From Streptococcaceae bacterium AF54-32pH5A (GTDB taxonomy: Bacteria; Bacillota; Bacilli; Lactobacillales; Streptococcaceae), in assembly GCA_027682205.1 (NCBI GenBank), contig JAQDAD010000001.1, positions 248,001 to 312,000 on the forward strand: a stretch of DNA of 64,000 nucleotides, in the 5' to 3' direction. This document shows, piece after piece, positions 1-10,051 of this stretch (position 1 is its first letter; each line of letters opens with the position of its first letter). The position numbers and the translations under genes were made by a program. The notes beneath the pieces were generated by a model, which worked only from the letters and a program-made list of their open reading frames with translations, searched no databases and was not told the origin of the DNA.

Positions 1-1302
1 CAATTCCAGCATCCGTTCTTGGATGTGGTTGGTATCCTGATACTCATCGACCATGACCTCATGGAAGCGATTCTGATATGCCTCACGGACCTGTGGGAAA
101 TTTTCTAAAATTTCAATGGTGTAATGGCTGATATCGGCAAATTCAAAGGCATTTTCCTGGCGTTTACGTTCACGATAAGCCTCCACAAAATCGCTCATAA
201 AGTTTTGGAAAGTTTTAGCTAGCTCCCAGGTGTCTTCATGGTAACGCTCTTGATAGTCGAGAATTGTTATCTGGTCTGCTAGTTGTCCTAGTTTAGCAAA
301 CTGAGACTTTCTCTCCTCGTTATAAGCATCTGCAAATGGCTTCAAATCAGCCTTTCGACTAGAGTTAGCCAGCGCTCGACCATTTTTCTCCTTCGAGATG
401 GCGACAACACGAGCAAGCACTTCTTGATAAGTCTGACTATCAGACACGTGATTTAAGGAGCCAATTTCATCCAAAACCTGATGAACAGCTTCTAGGTAAG
501 CAGCTTTGGGGAACCCTTTGGCATCATTATCCAGATGATAACGGAAAAAGCTTTCCAAATCCCAAAGCACCTGCTGGATTTTCTTAGTCAGTTTTCCTTT
601 TTCACTAGAAAAATCGGCTTCTTCAAATCCTTTGAGGAAAGAATTCTGAAGCCATTTCTGAGGATTACTAGTGGATTGAAGGAAATCGTAAATTTTGTAG
701 ACTTGCTGGCGCAGACCACGTTCATCCTTACCACGCCCGGCAAAATTCTTCACCAAACGACTAAATTTCTCTTTGTTTTCACCTTGATAATGCTCTTCAA
801 ACGCCTGATGAAAAACTTCGTTTTTTAAGATTAACTGTTCACTTTCATTTTGTAGAATACGGAAATTGGGTGCGATATCAATCAAATAGCCATGTTTGCC
901 AAGAAATTTTTGTGTGAAGGAGTCCATGGTTCCGATGGCCGCGTTTGGCAGATCTGCCAACTGTCGTCCCAAGTGTTGTTTGAGATCAATATCATCGGTT
1001 TCATGGATTTGCTGGCTGATTTTTTTCTCCAAGCGTTCCTTGAGTTCAGTCGCAGCCTTAACGGTAAAGGTTGAGATAAAGAGTTGACTGATTGCCACAC
1101 CACGTGCCAATTGGTCCAGAATGCGCTCGGCCATGACAAAGGTTTTTCCGGAACCAGCAGACGCTGAGACAAGGATATTTTGACCAGAAGTGTAGATGGC
1201 TTCGATTTGCTCGGCTGTTTTCTTCTGTTCCTTGCTCGAACTCGCTTCTGCTACTTGCAGTTTTTGAATCTCTTCCTCAGTTAAAAAGGAAATAGGCTTC
1301 AT
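1..1302 (-). CDS. rexA: ATP-dependent helicase/nuclease subunit A (RexA/AddA), N-terminal part
   Basis: This is the N-terminal 434 codons of the UvrD-like helicase subunit of the RexAB (AddAB) double-strand-break resection enzyme; the C-terminal helicase and nuclease parts lie beyond the window edge. Translation starts [15 protein letters not shown] Walker A motif (SASAGSGKT, about residues 46-54) is followed by motif Ia ([14 protein letters not shown]), and the Walker B/motif II segment MVDEYQDTN lies close to the edge. The start ATG overlaps the rexB stop by four bases (ATGA), so the two subunits are probably translationally coupled, as expected for a heterodimer. It has no in-window stop, so it is an edge-truncated gene and not a pseudogene. 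Confidence 0.95.
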   Translation of the reverse strand, partial: MKPISFLTEEEIQKLQVAEASSSKEQKKTAEQIEAIYTSGQNILVSASAGSGKTFVMAERILDQLARGVAISQLFISTFTVKAATELKERLEKKISQQIHETDDIDLKQHLGRQLADLPNAAIGTMDSFTQKFLGKHGYLIDIAPNFRILQNESEQLILKNEVFHQAFEEHYQGENKEKFSRLVKNFAGRGKDERGLRQQVYKIYDFLQSTSNPQKWLQNSFLKGFEEADFSSEKGKLTKKIQQVLWDLESFFRYHLDNDAKGFPKAAYLEAVHQVLDEIGSLNHVSDSQTYQEVLARVVAISKEKNGRALANSSRKADLKPFADAYNEERKSQFAKLGQLADQITILDYQERYHEDTWELAKTFQNFMSDFVEAYRERKRQENAFEFADISHYTIEILENFPQVREAYQNRFHEVMVDEYQDTNHIQERMLEL

Positions 1303-4300
1303 CGGTTCAACTCCTCTCTTATTTTTTCAAACCAAGCTTGCTTGAGTTTTTCTCCGACCAGACGTTTGCCATCGGCTAGGTCTAACTTTTCTAGGAAACG
1401 AGCTTGACCCAAATGGTAATTGGCTTCAAAACCTGTGATAGCTTGATGTTGCTGGACGTATGGGGCAATACTTCTTCCGTTCTCTGTGTATGGATTGATA
1501 GCGAACTGGCCTTCTAAAATCCTCTCAGCTGCTTTCTTGTAAAGATGAGCATTATAGTCCAGCAAGAGCTGAAACTCCTCATCTGTCAGCTGGTTGGCCT
1601 TGTTTTTGTTGTATAATTCGCCCAAATGACTGCTTTCTTTTTCTAAAAAGAGTCCTTGGTATTTCATAGACTTGCTGGCTTCTACTACCGCACCTGCTAA
1701 ACTCTTAACGGTCAGCAGAGATTGAACAGGATCAGCCATTTCCAAGTACATGGCGCCGAAAAAGTTCTGCTCCCCTTCTCTTTTTAGAGCAGCAAGATAG
1801 GTTGGTAATTGGGAATTAAGGCCATTGAAGAAATGAGGAAACTGGAACTGGGTCAAACTAGACTTGTAGTCTACCACTCCTAGTGCCCCATCAGCTTTCA
1901 GGCGGTCAATGCGGTCAACCTTTCCTCGCACATGGACACTGCGACCATTATCCAATTGAATAAAGGCTTGGTCTTTGCCACCAAACGTTGCTTCCTCTTG
2001 GATGGTTTCGATGGCTGGATTATGACGTAGGATGTGGCCAGTGGTCCGCGCGACATCGAGAAGAACTTCCTTGGTAAACTGGGCTTCCAAACTTTCTTGA
2101 TAAATGGCTTCAAATTCCCGTTCATGGCTGGTTTCCTTAATAGCTTGCTCCAGACGTTGGTCGAATGGATTTTCAGCAGGCAGCTTCAAGGCACGTTCAA
2201 AAATACGGTGCAAGAAATTCCCGTGACTGCGAGCATCTGGGCGCAGGCGCAATTCTTCCTGCAAGCCTAGAACATAACGGAGGTAATAACTATATTCATT
2301 GCGGTAAAACTCCGTCAAACCAGAGGTAGACAGGTAAAACTCTTTGTCAGCAGGATAGAGAGCCTGCAAGGTATCCTTTGCTAATGGCTTGCTGCTTGGG
2401 CTGGTTGGGAGGGCAGGATTTGCAAGGCCTTTTTGGTCAAGTTTTTTCCCCATGACACGCGCTAAGACCGTGACAAAGGTCACATCTTGTTCATTTTCAC
2501 TAGAAGCAGCTTGCTGATGATAAGCAACTAGACTGGACAAGAGACTGTGATAAGAACCCATATCTTCTTTACTAAGATTTTTATGGTTCATCCTCTTTTC
2601 TCTTCGGCTAAATCCAAAACTCACCAGTTCATGAAGATAGGCAGATTCCTTGCTCTCGTTTTCATTGAGAAGACTTGGTGCTGACAAAATCAACTGCTTA
2701 CGGGCAGCATTGACTAAAGAAAGCATGGTATAGCGATTTTTCTTGAGGTTTTCACTGCTGGCAATCAGCAGTTGAGCCCCCTCTTCTGTCGCTTGGTTTA
2801 AGGTCTCTCTCTCTTCGTCTGTCAAAAGGCTGGTATTTTGAGCGATTTTTGGTAAATGATCCTGTGTCAGCCCAATGGCATAGACAAAATCAGAAGTCAG
2901 CGGTGCAATCAAATCGTAACTCTGCACCAGAACAGTGTCCACTGTCGCTGGAATGGTTCGATACTGAGATAAAGTCATCCCTGAGTGGAGCAAGGCTAGG
3001 AAGTCCTCCAGACTAACTTGTGAACCATCAAAAACGGTCGCAAATTGTTCTAAAACATGACAGAAAGCTTTCCAAACTTCGGCTTGTCTTTCCTGTTCTA
3101 GAGCTTCCATAGTAGCTGTCAAGTCTTGCATCTGCTTGCTTAAAGCAGTATTTTTTAGAAAAATACTCCACTTTTGCAAGAGATTTTCAGCCTTCTGTTT
3201 CCGACTGGTGAACAAGCTTTCAAGAGGAGCCAAAACACGTAAACGAATGGCATTCAAACGCTCCAAATCAAACTTTCTATGGTGGGATTTGGTGAAGGCC
3301 TGCTGAAAAGCTGGCAAGCCATTGATGCCAAGATAGAGGAGATATTGCTCAAATGAGTCAATATCAGCCTGACTAAGGTCAGTATACAAGCCTGTTTTGA
3401 GGAGGTTAATCAAGTCCTCCTGACGGAAACGGTAGCGTTTTAATCGTAAAATAGACTCCACATACTGGGTCAAGGGATGATGGGCCATGGATTCGCTTTT
3501 ACCTAGATAGAATGGAATCTGGTACTGGTCAAAAATGGTCTTTAAGGACAATTGATAAGAAGCCACATCTCCTAACAGAATCCGAAAATGCTTGTAACTC
3601 AAGTCTGGATTGTTATGTAATTTCTGACGGATGCTACGGGCTACCAACTCCAACTCTTCCTTCTGCGTCAAGCAAGACCAGATTTGCAGATTATCACGGT
3701 CCTTCTCATCGACATCCAAGGTGACTTCTGAAAAGTCATAAGAAGACTCCAGCAAACGAGATGCCTTGTCAAAGCTATCCATTTTGTCATGAGTCTGAGA
3801 GCGGTCTTGGGCAGGCGTCTGGTATTTGGCACCTAAATGATGAAGAAATTCTACACTGGCTTGGTAGAGATTGCCTTCAGCGAAGGGACTAGTATAAGCC
3901 TTCTTACTTGCATAAGCACCGATGATAATCTCTACACCTTTACGATGGAGTAGATCCACTACACGCTCTTCCTCAGCAGAAAAACGGGTAAACCCATCAA
4001 TGACTAAGGCAATCTGACTGAAATCACTACTTACCTTATCATTCTCAATTGCCTCAATCAAATGGGACAACTGACTTCCCTGAGCCAACTGGTTTTGAGT
4101 GAGATAGGCCGTTACTTTCTCGAAAATTAAGAGTAAATCTACTCTCTTGTCCTCATCGGTCAAACTTTCCAAGTCCAAAAAGCTCATCTGAGCAGTTGTC
4201 ATCTCATGATAAAGTTCAATCAACTGCTGGATAAACTGAGGGTCTTGTTTAATAGCTCCAAAAACTCGTAACTCTTTGGGATCAAGTTCAGCCAGGCATT

Positions 4301-4574
4301 TATAGAAGGCCATTCCAAGGCCGATGTCATCAAGACTGGTCTTTGTAGGCAAGTCATTTAAAACCAGGTAACGAGCCATTTGAGCAAAGCGCGTGACGGT
4401 AATAGCAAAAGAAGCCTGCTGGGACAAGCATTCCAGCACGGCACGTTCCTTTTCAAATGAAAGAGAGTTGGGGGCAATGTAGAAGACCCGTTTGCCAGCA
4501 GCAACCAGCTCTTCTGCCTCTCTAGTTAGAATTTCTGTCAAAGAAGTCCGAATATCAGTATAAAGTAATTTCAT
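1299..4574 (-). CDS. rexB: ATP-dependent nuclease subunit B (RexB)
   Basis: 1091 residues, the usual RexB size. It is the partner of RexA in processing broken DNA ends for RecA-dependent repair. The C-terminal nuclease domain is visible: the segment [15 protein letters not shown] and the metal-binding core GVVDYKSS near residue 885. Two AddB hallmarks are absent. The N-terminus ([16 protein letters not shown]) has no Walker A GxxxxGKT, and the cysteines that hold the AddB 4Fe-4S cluster are replaced ([16 protein letters not shown] has N at the usual C; no CxxC cluster near the C-terminus). The start has GAGG five bases upstream and follows a plausible extended -10 (TTGCTATAATAG) near 4615. 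Identity is secure from length, motifs and the overlapping rexA. Confidence 0.95.
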   Translation of the reverse strand: MKLLYTDIRTSLTEILTREAEELVAAGKRVFYIAPNSLSFEKERAVLECLSQQASFAITVTRFAQMARYLVLNDLPTKTSLDDIGLGMAFYKCLAELDPKELRVFGAIKQDPQFIQQLIELYHEMTTAQMSFLDLESLTDEDKRVDLLLIFEKVTAYLTQNQLAQGSQLSHLIEAIENDKVSSDFSQIALVIDGFTRFSAEEERVVDLLHRKGVEIIIGAYASKKAYTSPFAEGNLYQASVEFLHHLGAKYQTPAQDRSQTHDKMDSFDKASRLLESSYDFSEVTLDVDEKDRDNLQIWSCLTQKEELELVARSIRQKLHNNPDLSYKHFRILLGDVASYQLSLKTIFDQYQIPFYLGKSESMAHHPLTQYVESILRLKRYRFRQEDLINLLKTGLYTDLSQADIDSFEQYLLYLGINGLPAFQQAFTKSHHRKFDLERLNAIRLRVLAPLESLFTSRKQKAENLLQKWSIFLKNTALSKQMQDLTATMEALEQERQAEVWKAFCHVLEQFATVFDGSQVSLEDFLALLHSGMTLSQYRTIPATVDTVLVQSYDLIAPLTSDFVYAIGLTQDHLPKIAQNTSLLTDEERETLNQATEEGAQLLIASSENLKKNRYTMLSLVNAARKQLILSAPSLLNENESKESAYLHELVSFGFSRREKRMNHKNLSKEDMGSYHSLLSSLVAYHQQAASSENEQDVTFVTVLARVMGKKLDQKGLANPALPTSPSSKPLAKDTLQALYPADKEFYLSTSGLTEFYRNEYSYYLRYVLGLQEELRLRPDARSHGNFLHRIFERALKLPAENPFDQRLEQAIKETSHEREFEAIYQESLEAQFTKEVLLDVARTTGHILRHNPAIETIQEEATFGGKDQAFIQLDNGRSVHVRGKVDRIDRLKADGALGVVDYKSSLTQFQFPHFFNGLNSQLPTYLAALKREGEQNFFGAMYLEMADPVQSLLTVKSLAGAVVEASKSMKYQGLFLEKESSHLGELYNKNKANQLTDEEFQLLLDYNAHLYKKAAERILEGQFAINPYTENGRSIAPYVQQHQAITGFEANYHLGQARFLEKLDLADGKRLVGEKLKQAWFEKIREELNR

Positions 4575-4680
4575 CTCTGCCTCGTTTGGTTTCTCAAAGT
4601 TTCTTCCTCTATTATAGCAAAGTTCGCTTCACAGTCCAAATCCAAAATTCTTGTTGACAATCATTTAACTAGCAAATCAA

Positions 4681-5100
4681 TCAAGCTTCATCATCCACTT
4701 TCATATGATGAAAGATATAGAGGAAAAAGTCTTTGGAAACTTCAAAATGCCCATAACGAAGCCTAGAAACATAGTCTTTCCATTCAGGATGTTGTCTGGC
4801 TATTTCTATGGAGCAATCTTTGACTGGTAGATAATACTCGACATTTCGTCTAAAGGGAAAGAATCCTTCAAACTGTTCTACTTGATAGGCTTTGTCATCT
4901 ATAATTTTACCTACGGCCACAAAAGCCTGTAACTTATCTTGACCGTTCATATCGTATTCGGGGCTATAGTATAAAAGATAATCGCCTTTTTTCATACGGT
5001 TTAAGGGGCCGCCCTTTCCATGACAGACCTGACAAAAATTCCCCTCAACTCCTCTTAAAACATGATTCTTTGAAACAACTCCGACCCAATATCTAGGCAT
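4681..5100 (-). CDS. EVE domain-containing protein
   Basis: 139 residues matching the EVE (PUA-like) fold: N-terminal MPRYWVGVVSKNH, the aromatic GDYLLYYSP strand, and AFVAVGKI followed by PFRRNVEYY. Family knowledge: EVE domains are related to YTH and PUA domains and are thought to read modified nucleic-acid bases. Its ATG overlaps the end of the upstream MarR-type regulator by eight bases, so the two genes form one transcription unit. No catalytic residues are recognisable, and a binding role is inference. Confidence 0.8.
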   Translation of the reverse strand: MPRYWVGVVSKNHVLRGVEGNFCQVCHGKGGPLNRMKKGDYLLYYSPEYDMNGQDKLQAFVAVGKIIDDKAYQVEQFEGFFPFRRNVEYYLPVKDCSIEIARQHPEWKDYVSRLRYGHFEVSKDFFLYIFHHMKVDDEA

Positions 5101-5554
5101 TTTTATCCTCCAACTCTGCTAACATGCGATTGAAACTTTCTCTATCGTTAGAAAGTTTTTCAAAAAAATCTTCATCAACCCCTTCTACTAAGGGTAAAGC
5201 TCGATTGACTTTCTCCACACCAGACTTCGTCACTAAAACCAGTTTGGCTCGACTATCCTTTGGATGTTGATCGCGTCTAATGTAGTCTTTCTTCTCTAGT
5301 AACCGGACAATCTGAGAAACCGTCATGACATCCATACCTGTGAAACGAGCAATATCAACTTGTGTTACATATTCCTCTCTATTAGTCAGAAACAAAAGCG
5401 AAGTTAAAACAATAAATTGGGGCAAAGTAAGACTAACTGATTTTAAAACTCTTTTCAAGTTGCTTTCCCATTTGTTGTAGACTTTAATGAAAAGAAGACC
5501 TGTAGACTCTGTTTCATCATTTTTGTAAATTGAATTAAACTGATAGATTGACAT
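5093..5554 (-). CDS. MarR family transcriptional regulator
   Basis: 153 residues with a central winged helix-turn-helix: the recognition region VDIARFTGMDVMTVSQIVRLLEKK (about 82-105) is followed by the wing YIRRDQHPKDSRAKLVLVT, typical of MarR proteins. Helical termini should form the dimer interface. The ATG at 5554 has AAGGAG about six bases upstream. A consensus promoter lies directly upstream (5583-5611) with AT-rich inverted sequence around it (TAAGTATACATA), a plausible autoregulatory site. It is co-transcribed with the EVE-domain gene, with overlapping ends. The ligand is unknown. Confidence 0.88.
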   Translation of the reverse strand: MSIYQFNSIYKNDETESTGLLFIKVYNKWESNLKRVLKSVSLTLPQFIVLTSLLFLTNREEYVTQVDIARFTGMDVMTVSQIVRLLEKKDYIRRDQHPKDSRAKLVLVTKSGVEKVNRALPLVEGVDEDFFEKLSNDRESFNRMLAELEDKNA

Positions 5555-5582
5555 TATTTCTCCTTAAATATTAAGTATACAT

Positions 5583-5611
5583 ATTATAAAAGAATTTATT
5601 TTATTTTTCAA
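5583..5611 (-). promoter_or_regulatory. Sigma-70 promoter of the marR-EVE unit
   Basis: On the minus strand TTGAAA (5606-5611) and TATAAT (5583-5588) are separated by 17 bases. A second TATACT with an imperfect dyad (TAAGTATACATA) lies between this and the ribosome binding site and could be the MarR operator. Confidence 0.7.
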
Positions 5612-5700
5612 GAAAAGGAAGCTTGAATGTTACAATTCTGTCAGACATTTTATGTTCTATATGCTATAATAAAAGCAAAACACATAGAAAAGGAAGTCTT

Positions 5701-6510
5701 ATGATTAAACTACTAGCCTTGGATATGGACGGAACCCTCCTCAATGAAGCCAAGGAAATCCCACAAGCCCACATTACTGCTATTCACCAAGCTATCGAAA
5801 GAGGGGTCAAATTGGTTCTCTGTACGGGTCGCCCGCTTTTCGGTGTCCTTCCTTACTACAAAAAACTGGGACTGGACCTCCAGAATGAGTATGTCATTGT
5901 CAATAACGGGTGCTCAACCCACCAGACCAGTGATTGGAGTCTAGTTGACTGGCAAGAACTCAGTCCAGCTGACATCGAATACCTCTATGACCTAGCTAAA
6001 AAGAGCGATGTGCAATTGACTCTTTTTGATGAGGAACACTATTTTGTCCTTGGTGGCAAGCCAAATGAAATCGTTCAAAATGATGCCAAACTAGTCTTTT
6101 CAGACCTGACTGAAATTTCCCTTGAGGAAGCCACCAGTGGTAAGTATCGTATGTTCCAAGGAATGTTTTTAGGCACTAAAGAACAAACAGATGATTTTGA
6201 AGAGCGTTTTGCTGAGGAGCTCTGCCAACGATTTAGCGGTGTTCGTTCGCAGCCTGTCATTTATGAAGCCATGCCACTTGGAACGACCAAGGCTACTGCT
6301 CTTTCACGACTAGCTGAGATTTTGAAGATTGATTCCTCAGAAATTATGGCCATGGGCGATGCTAATAACGATATCGAAATGCTCCAGTTTGCAGGGCTTG
6401 GTATTGCAATGGGAAATGCTAGTGACTATGTCAAATCCCTTGCCAATGACGTTACAGCCAGCAACGAAGAAGACGGCGTCGCGCGTGCCATTGAGAAATA
6501 TATTTTATAG
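5701..6510 (+). CDS. HAD superfamily sugar-phosphatase (Cof/YidA type)
   Basis: 269 residues from ATG 5701; an in-frame extension to 5623 exists, but AAGGAAG lies just before 5701 and the HAD motif I then sits properly at the N-terminus. Motif I is LALDMDGTLL (catalytic D8 and D10), motif II is the TGR of LVLCTGRP, and motif III/IV is GTTKATALSRL...MAMGDANNDIEML. The cap is of the C2B (Cof) type. Family members dephosphorylate sugar phosphates and related small metabolites; the natural substrate is not readable from sequence. An extended -10 promoter, TGcTATAAT, lies at 5662-5670, and a terminator follows at 6518. Confidence 0.88.
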   Translation: MIKLLALDMDGTLLNEAKEIPQAHITAIHQAIERGVKLVLCTGRPLFGVLPYYKKLGLDLQNEYVIVNNGCSTHQTSDWSLVDWQELSPADIEYLYDLAKKSDVQLTLFDEEHYFVLGGKPNEIVQNDAKLVFSDLTEISLEEATSGKYRMFQGMFLGTKEQTDDFEERFAEELCQRFSGVRSQPVIYEAMPLGTTKATALSRLAEILKIDSSEIMAMGDANNDIEMLQFAGLGIAMGNASDYVKSLANDVTASNEEDGVARAIEKYIL

Positions 6511-6517
6511 AGAAAAT

Positions 6518-6546
6518 CCCCAGTTAAATCCTTAACTGGGTTTTTG
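6518..6546 (+). terminator. Intrinsic terminator after the HAD phosphatase
   Basis: CCCAGTTAA, short loop, TTAACTGGG, then TTTTT on the plus strand; it separates the phosphatase from the ABC transporter genes. Confidence 0.85.
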
Positions 6547-6654
6547 ACATTTTAAAAATCTGAAAACTTTAGAAACTCTTTAGAAATACTTGAGCTTTCT
6601 TTGATTTCTATAGCTTATACTAAAGTTAGAAAAATAAATCAAAAGGAGAAAATC

Positions 6655-7563
6655 ATGAAAACAGTACTTGAAATTCATGGATTGTCCAAAAACTTTGACA
6701 AACAAGCTATTCTTCAAGATCTTAGTCTAACGATAAAAGAGGGAGATATTTATGGTCTAATTGGGAAAAACGGAGCGGGAAAAACTACTCTTATTAAAAT
6801 CATTACACAACTACTGTTTGCGGATAAAGGGACTGTTTCCCTCTTTTCTAGTCAATCGGAAAATGAGTGGACCAAGGCCTTATCTCGAGTAGGTTCAGTT
6901 ATCGAATCACCTGTAGCTCATAATCACTTAACAGCCTATCAAAATCTGAAATATTATTGTATGATTCGCCATATTCCAAATGCTGATAAAGTCATTCGAG
7001 AAACACTGGATTATGTAGGTTTGTCTGATACAGGTAAGAAAATTTTTCGTGATTTCTCTTTAGGAATGAAACAAAGACTTGGCATTGCCATTGCTCTCCT
7101 ATCTAAACCCGACTTCCTTATTCTTGATGAACCCATTAACGGTCTCGATCCGATTGGAATCAAAGAATTTCGTCTGATGATCCAGCGGCTCAATCAAGAA
7201 AAAGGAATAACCATTCTCATCTCTAGCCATATCTTGTCAGAACTCTATCTCCTAGCTAATCGTTTTGGTATCTTAGATCAAGGTAAGATTATCCGTGAAA
7301 TCAGCAAAGCTGAATTTGAAACACTAAGTGAGGATTATATTGTGCTTAGAACAAGAGATAAAGAAAGAGCTAGTCAAGTATTGAAAGAACAAATCCAGCT
7401 CCAGTTTAAGGTTGTAAATCCAGAAAATGAAATCCATATCTTTGGTAATGAACAAGATGTCAAACAGATTCTTAAGGAATTAACATTAGCAGATGTAGCC
7501 ATTGAAGAGATTTACTTTGCCCGTCAAAACCTAGAAGAATACTTCACACAATTGGTAGAATAG
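6655..7563 (+). CDS. ABC transporter ATP-binding protein (BcrA/lantibiotic-export type)
   Basis: 302 residues from ATG 6655, preceded by AAAGGAG. Walker A is GLIGKNGAGKTTLIK (about 35-49), the signature is SLGMKQRLGIA, and Walker B is PDFLILDEPINGLD with the H-loop in ISSHILSEL. The C-terminal extension (LEEYFTQL ending) is typical of the BcrA/NatA group that exports antimicrobial peptides or confers self-protection. The permease follows 10 bases downstream. A two-component system lies convergently just beyond the permease and is a likely regulator, although no regulator-binding site was identified. The exported compound is unknown. Confidence 0.9.
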   Translation: MKTVLEIHGLSKNFDKQAILQDLSLTIKEGDIYGLIGKNGAGKTTLIKIITQLLFADKGTVSLFSSQSENEWTKALSRVGSVIESPVAHNHLTAYQNLKYYCMIRHIPNADKVIRETLDYVGLSDTGKKIFRDFSLGMKQRLGIAIALLSKPDFLILDEPINGLDPIGIKEFRLMIQRLNQEKGITILISSHILSELYLLANRFGILDQGKIIREISKAEFETLSEDYIVLRTRDKERASQVLKEQIQLQFKVVNPENEIHIFGNEQDVKQILKELTLADVAIEEIYFARQNLEEYFTQLVE

Positions 7564-7573
7564 GAGGAAAATC

Positions 7574-8329
7574 ATGATACATACCATTCAAGCAGATTTT
7601 TACCGTCTCTTTCGCTCCAAAGGATTCTGGATTACAGAGTTCATTCTCTTTGCTCTCATGCTAATGGGCGCAACAATAGGAGCTACAGGACATCTAATGT
7701 CAGTAAATACTACACGTCAAACAGAATTTCCGACCAAAGGTTGGGACGGGGTCCAAGCTCTTATCAACGCGTCTAGCAATGGTTCAAACCTCGTTTTTCT
7801 CTGCATCGTCCTTACATGCCTCGTTCTTGGAGTTGATTTAATCGGCAAACTCTATAAAAATAGTTTGACAGTTGGCGTTTCTCGTACCGAGTTTTTCCTT
7901 GCCAAAGGCTTTGTACTTGCTAGTATCGCTTTCTTACAACTTATTGTTAGCCTTGTTATTGCCTTTATTCCAGCAACTATACTAAACGGACTTGGTACGA
8001 TGCCTGATGGCTTTATCGGCAATCTACTTGTAACCATTTTCCTTCAATTTCTCTGCCTTCTCGCTTGGCTTTCAATTGTTTCCTTCATTCTCTATGTTAG
8101 TCATTCTTATCTTGCGGTATTTATTGGTTATTTGGTCAGCTCTATCTTACTTTCTATGCCAATGCTTGTTTTCCCAGACATTGAAATTCTACGATATTTA
8201 ATTCTAGATTTTGCCTATGCTATGACTAGTAATAGTCAATCTATTCTCTATACCATCACGGTTTGCGTTTCTGTCATACTTTTCTTCTCTCTCAGCAGCC
8301 TTACCGTTTTCAAGAAGAAAAGTCTATAA
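7574..8329 (+). CDS. ABC transporter permease (ABC-2 type, BcrB-like)
   Basis: 251 residues with six predicted membrane segments: about 19-38, 72-90, 112-134, 148-172, 176-198 and 225-245. The layout of an N-terminal helix, a polar outer loop (about 42-70) and five further helices is that of ABC-2 permeases of the BcrB/LanEFG kind. A ribosome binding site (GGAGG) overlaps the end of the ATPase gene, so the pair forms an exporter. It ends at a shared bidirectional terminator. Confidence 0.88.
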   Translation: MIHTIQADFYRLFRSKGFWITEFILFALMLMGATIGATGHLMSVNTTRQTEFPTKGWDGVQALINASSNGSNLVFLCIVLTCLVLGVDLIGKLYKNSLTVGVSRTEFFLAKGFVLASIAFLQLIVSLVIAFIPATILNGLGTMPDGFIGNLLVTIFLQFLCLLAWLSIVSFILYVSHSYLAVFIGYLVSSILLSMPMLVFPDIEILRYLILDFAYAMTSNSQSILYTITVCVSVILFFSLSSLTVFKKKSL

Positions 8330-8330
8330 A

Positions 8331-8367
8331 AAATGACCTCCTCTAGACTACTGAGGAGGTTTCTTCT
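8331..8367. terminator. Bidirectional terminator between ABC permease and histidine kinase
   Basis: ACCTCCTC (8336-8343) pairs with GAGGAGGT (8353-8360). There is an A-rich run on the left and a T-rich run on the right, so it can serve both convergent transcription units. Confidence 0.8.
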
Positions 8368-8368
8368 G

Positions 8369-9247
8369 TTAAAAATAAATAAAGACCGAAAACCATTCTC
8401 CATCAGTGGCTAGTTTCATATCCACTCCAAGAAGATGAACTAATTCCTTGGTAATATAGAGACCTAAACCAGACGATTCTTCAGTATCCGACATATTTTC
8501 AGAATAAAAACGATTACTGAGATTGTCTATATTCTTGATAGGTTTTTTGACAAGATTATCGATTTTCAAAACAAGCCCTTTTTCTTCCTTTTTCAAAGAA
8601 AGTCGAGCTTGCTCCTTACCGTGCTTGAGAACATTTCCAAGGAGGTTTTGTATAATTCGATCAAGCAAGTCCCCATCAGTCGTCGTTTTCAATCCTGGTT
8701 CAACGTTAAAATCAAGATCAATCTGTGAAGATTGAAAAACGTCGTAATAGGCTAAAGTCTTCTTCGTTATAAAGGTTGATAAATCAAGCTCTTCCAGTTT
8801 CGGTTTGACTGCTCCTTCCATCAAATGACGATATTCGAGGAGTGCCTCCAAACGTTTGGAAACCAAATCAAGGTGATGGGCTATTTTGTTTAAAGTTTCT
8901 GGATTAGGTTCAGGATTTTTTATCAGTTGCTGAGTATATCCAAAAGCGATTGTTAAAGGTGTCCGAATATCATGAGCAATGTTACTGATTGCCATATCTA
9001 GGGTGTGTTTTTCACGCTTCATGATTAGCTGATTTTGCTCCACCTCTTGAAATAGATTCTCAATTTGGTTATGTAGACGCAAAATGGTCTTTGAAAAGAA
9101 ATTTACCCCGATCCTCTTCATGCTACCAGAGCGAATCTTTTCTTCGATTTGTCTGCTTAAATCTTTAACTGCTAGATGATAGCGAATCAAAGAAATCGCC
9201 AAAATGATGTTAAGAAGGAGCAATATTGATAGCAAAATATAAATCAT
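8369..9247 (-). CDS. Sensor histidine kinase
   Basis: 292 residues from ATG 9247, which overlaps the response-regulator stop by four bases (ATGA); a longer reading to 9283 would run deep into that gene. It has one N-terminal membrane helix (about 2-22) and no extracellular sensing domain, a short linker, then a DHp domain with the phospho-acceptor in SNIAHDIRTPLT (H about 103). The HATPase domain has an N-box (IIQNLLGNVLKHG) and the G-box SSGLGLYITKEL. A sensor this bare often depends on a membrane partner. The convergent ABC exporter is the obvious candidate (inference). Confidence 0.9.
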   Translation of the reverse strand: MIYILLSILLLLNIILAISLIRYHLAVKDLSRQIEEKIRSGSMKRIGVNFFSKTILRLHNQIENLFQEVEQNQLIMKREKHTLDMAISNIAHDIRTPLTIAFGYTQQLIKNPEPNPETLNKIAHHLDLVSKRLEALLEYRHLMEGAVKPKLEELDLSTFITKKTLAYYDVFQSSQIDLDFNVEPGLKTTTDGDLLDRIIQNLLGNVLKHGKEQARLSLKKEEKGLVLKIDNLVKKPIKNIDNLSNRFYSENMSDTEESSGLGLYITKELVHLLGVDMKLATDGEWFSVFIYF

Positions 9248-9945
9248 TGCTTGTCTCCTTTTAATCGAACACCAACTCCCCAAATGGTTTCGATGTATTC
9301 GTGATTTGGATCTAGTTGATGCAGTTTTTTACGGAGATTGCTTAGATGGGTGTTGAGCGTATTGTCTCCAGGCAGGTAACTTTCTTCCCAAATCAATTCA
9401 TAGAGTTCTTCCTTTGTGAAGATCTTTTTAGGATGATGGAGCAACATTTGAAGAATCTGGCACTCTTTCTTTGCAAGGCGAATAGTTTCAGTAGAATTGC
9501 TTATTTCAAAACTATCCGCATCGAACTGGATATTTTTAAAGTTTTTTACGAGGTTATCAATTTCTCTTCGATTTTCTGACTGATGTTCACCACTTTGGCG
9601 TAATTGCACAGTGACTCTGGCAAAGACTTCGTCCAAATCAAAAGGTTTTACTATATAATCATTGGCGCCGTCTAGGAGATATTGGCTGATGAGCTTTTTA
9701 TCACCCAAAGCAGTGAGCATGATGACCGGATTCTGACTAGTTTGTCGAATGGCTTGCAAGACTTGGTCGCCATTTTTCCCAGGGAGCATGATATCTAGCA
9801 AAACGAGATCAATGCCACCTTTATCAAATTGCATGATACCTTCCGTACCAGAAAAGGCTTGGATCACCTCGTGTTCTTCAATAAGAAGGGTTTTTAAAAT
9901 TTCCTGAATTTCATTATTATCTTCAATAACCAATATCTTAGCCAT
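9244..9945 (-). CDS. OmpR/PhoB family response regulator
   Basis: 233 residues. The receiver domain (about 1-115) has acidic DNN early, the phospho-acceptor Asp in LVLLDIMLPGKNGD (about residue 53), the Thr of MLTALG and the Lys of YIVKPFDL. The C-terminal winged helix (about 135-230) has KKECQILQMLLHHP and TLNTHLSNLRKKL. ATG 9945 was chosen over ATG 9951 because AAAGGA stands eight bases before it. It is co-transcribed and overlaps with the kinase gene. By position it probably controls the adjacent ABC exporter. Confidence 0.92.
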   Translation of the reverse strand: MAKILVIEDNNEIQEILKTLLIEEHEVIQAFSGTEGIMQFDKGGIDLVLLDIMLPGKNGDQVLQAIRQTSQNPVIMLTALGDKKLISQYLLDGANDYIVKPFDLDEVFARVTVQLRQSGEHQSENRREIDNLVKNFKNIQFDADSFEISNSTETIRLAKKECQILQMLLHHPKKIFTKEELYELIWEESYLPGDNTLNTHLSNLRKKLHQLDPNHEYIETIWGVGVRLKGDKQ

Positions 9946-10002
9946 AAACATCGTCCTTTCTAAAACTATTATAACATGTTTTGCTAGGATTTCCAGACAC
10001 AG

Positions 10003-10037
10003 AAAAGCTCCTTTCACATTATAAGTAAGAAGGAGCT
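10003..10037 (-). terminator. Probable terminator after the TraX-like gene
   Basis: AGCTCCTT at 10006-10013 pairs with AAGGAGCT at 10030-10037. On the minus strand the hairpin is followed by a short TTTT run. It lies between the TraX gene end and the response-regulator start. Confidence 0.55.
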
Positions 10038-10051
10038 AATGGAAATTGAAT

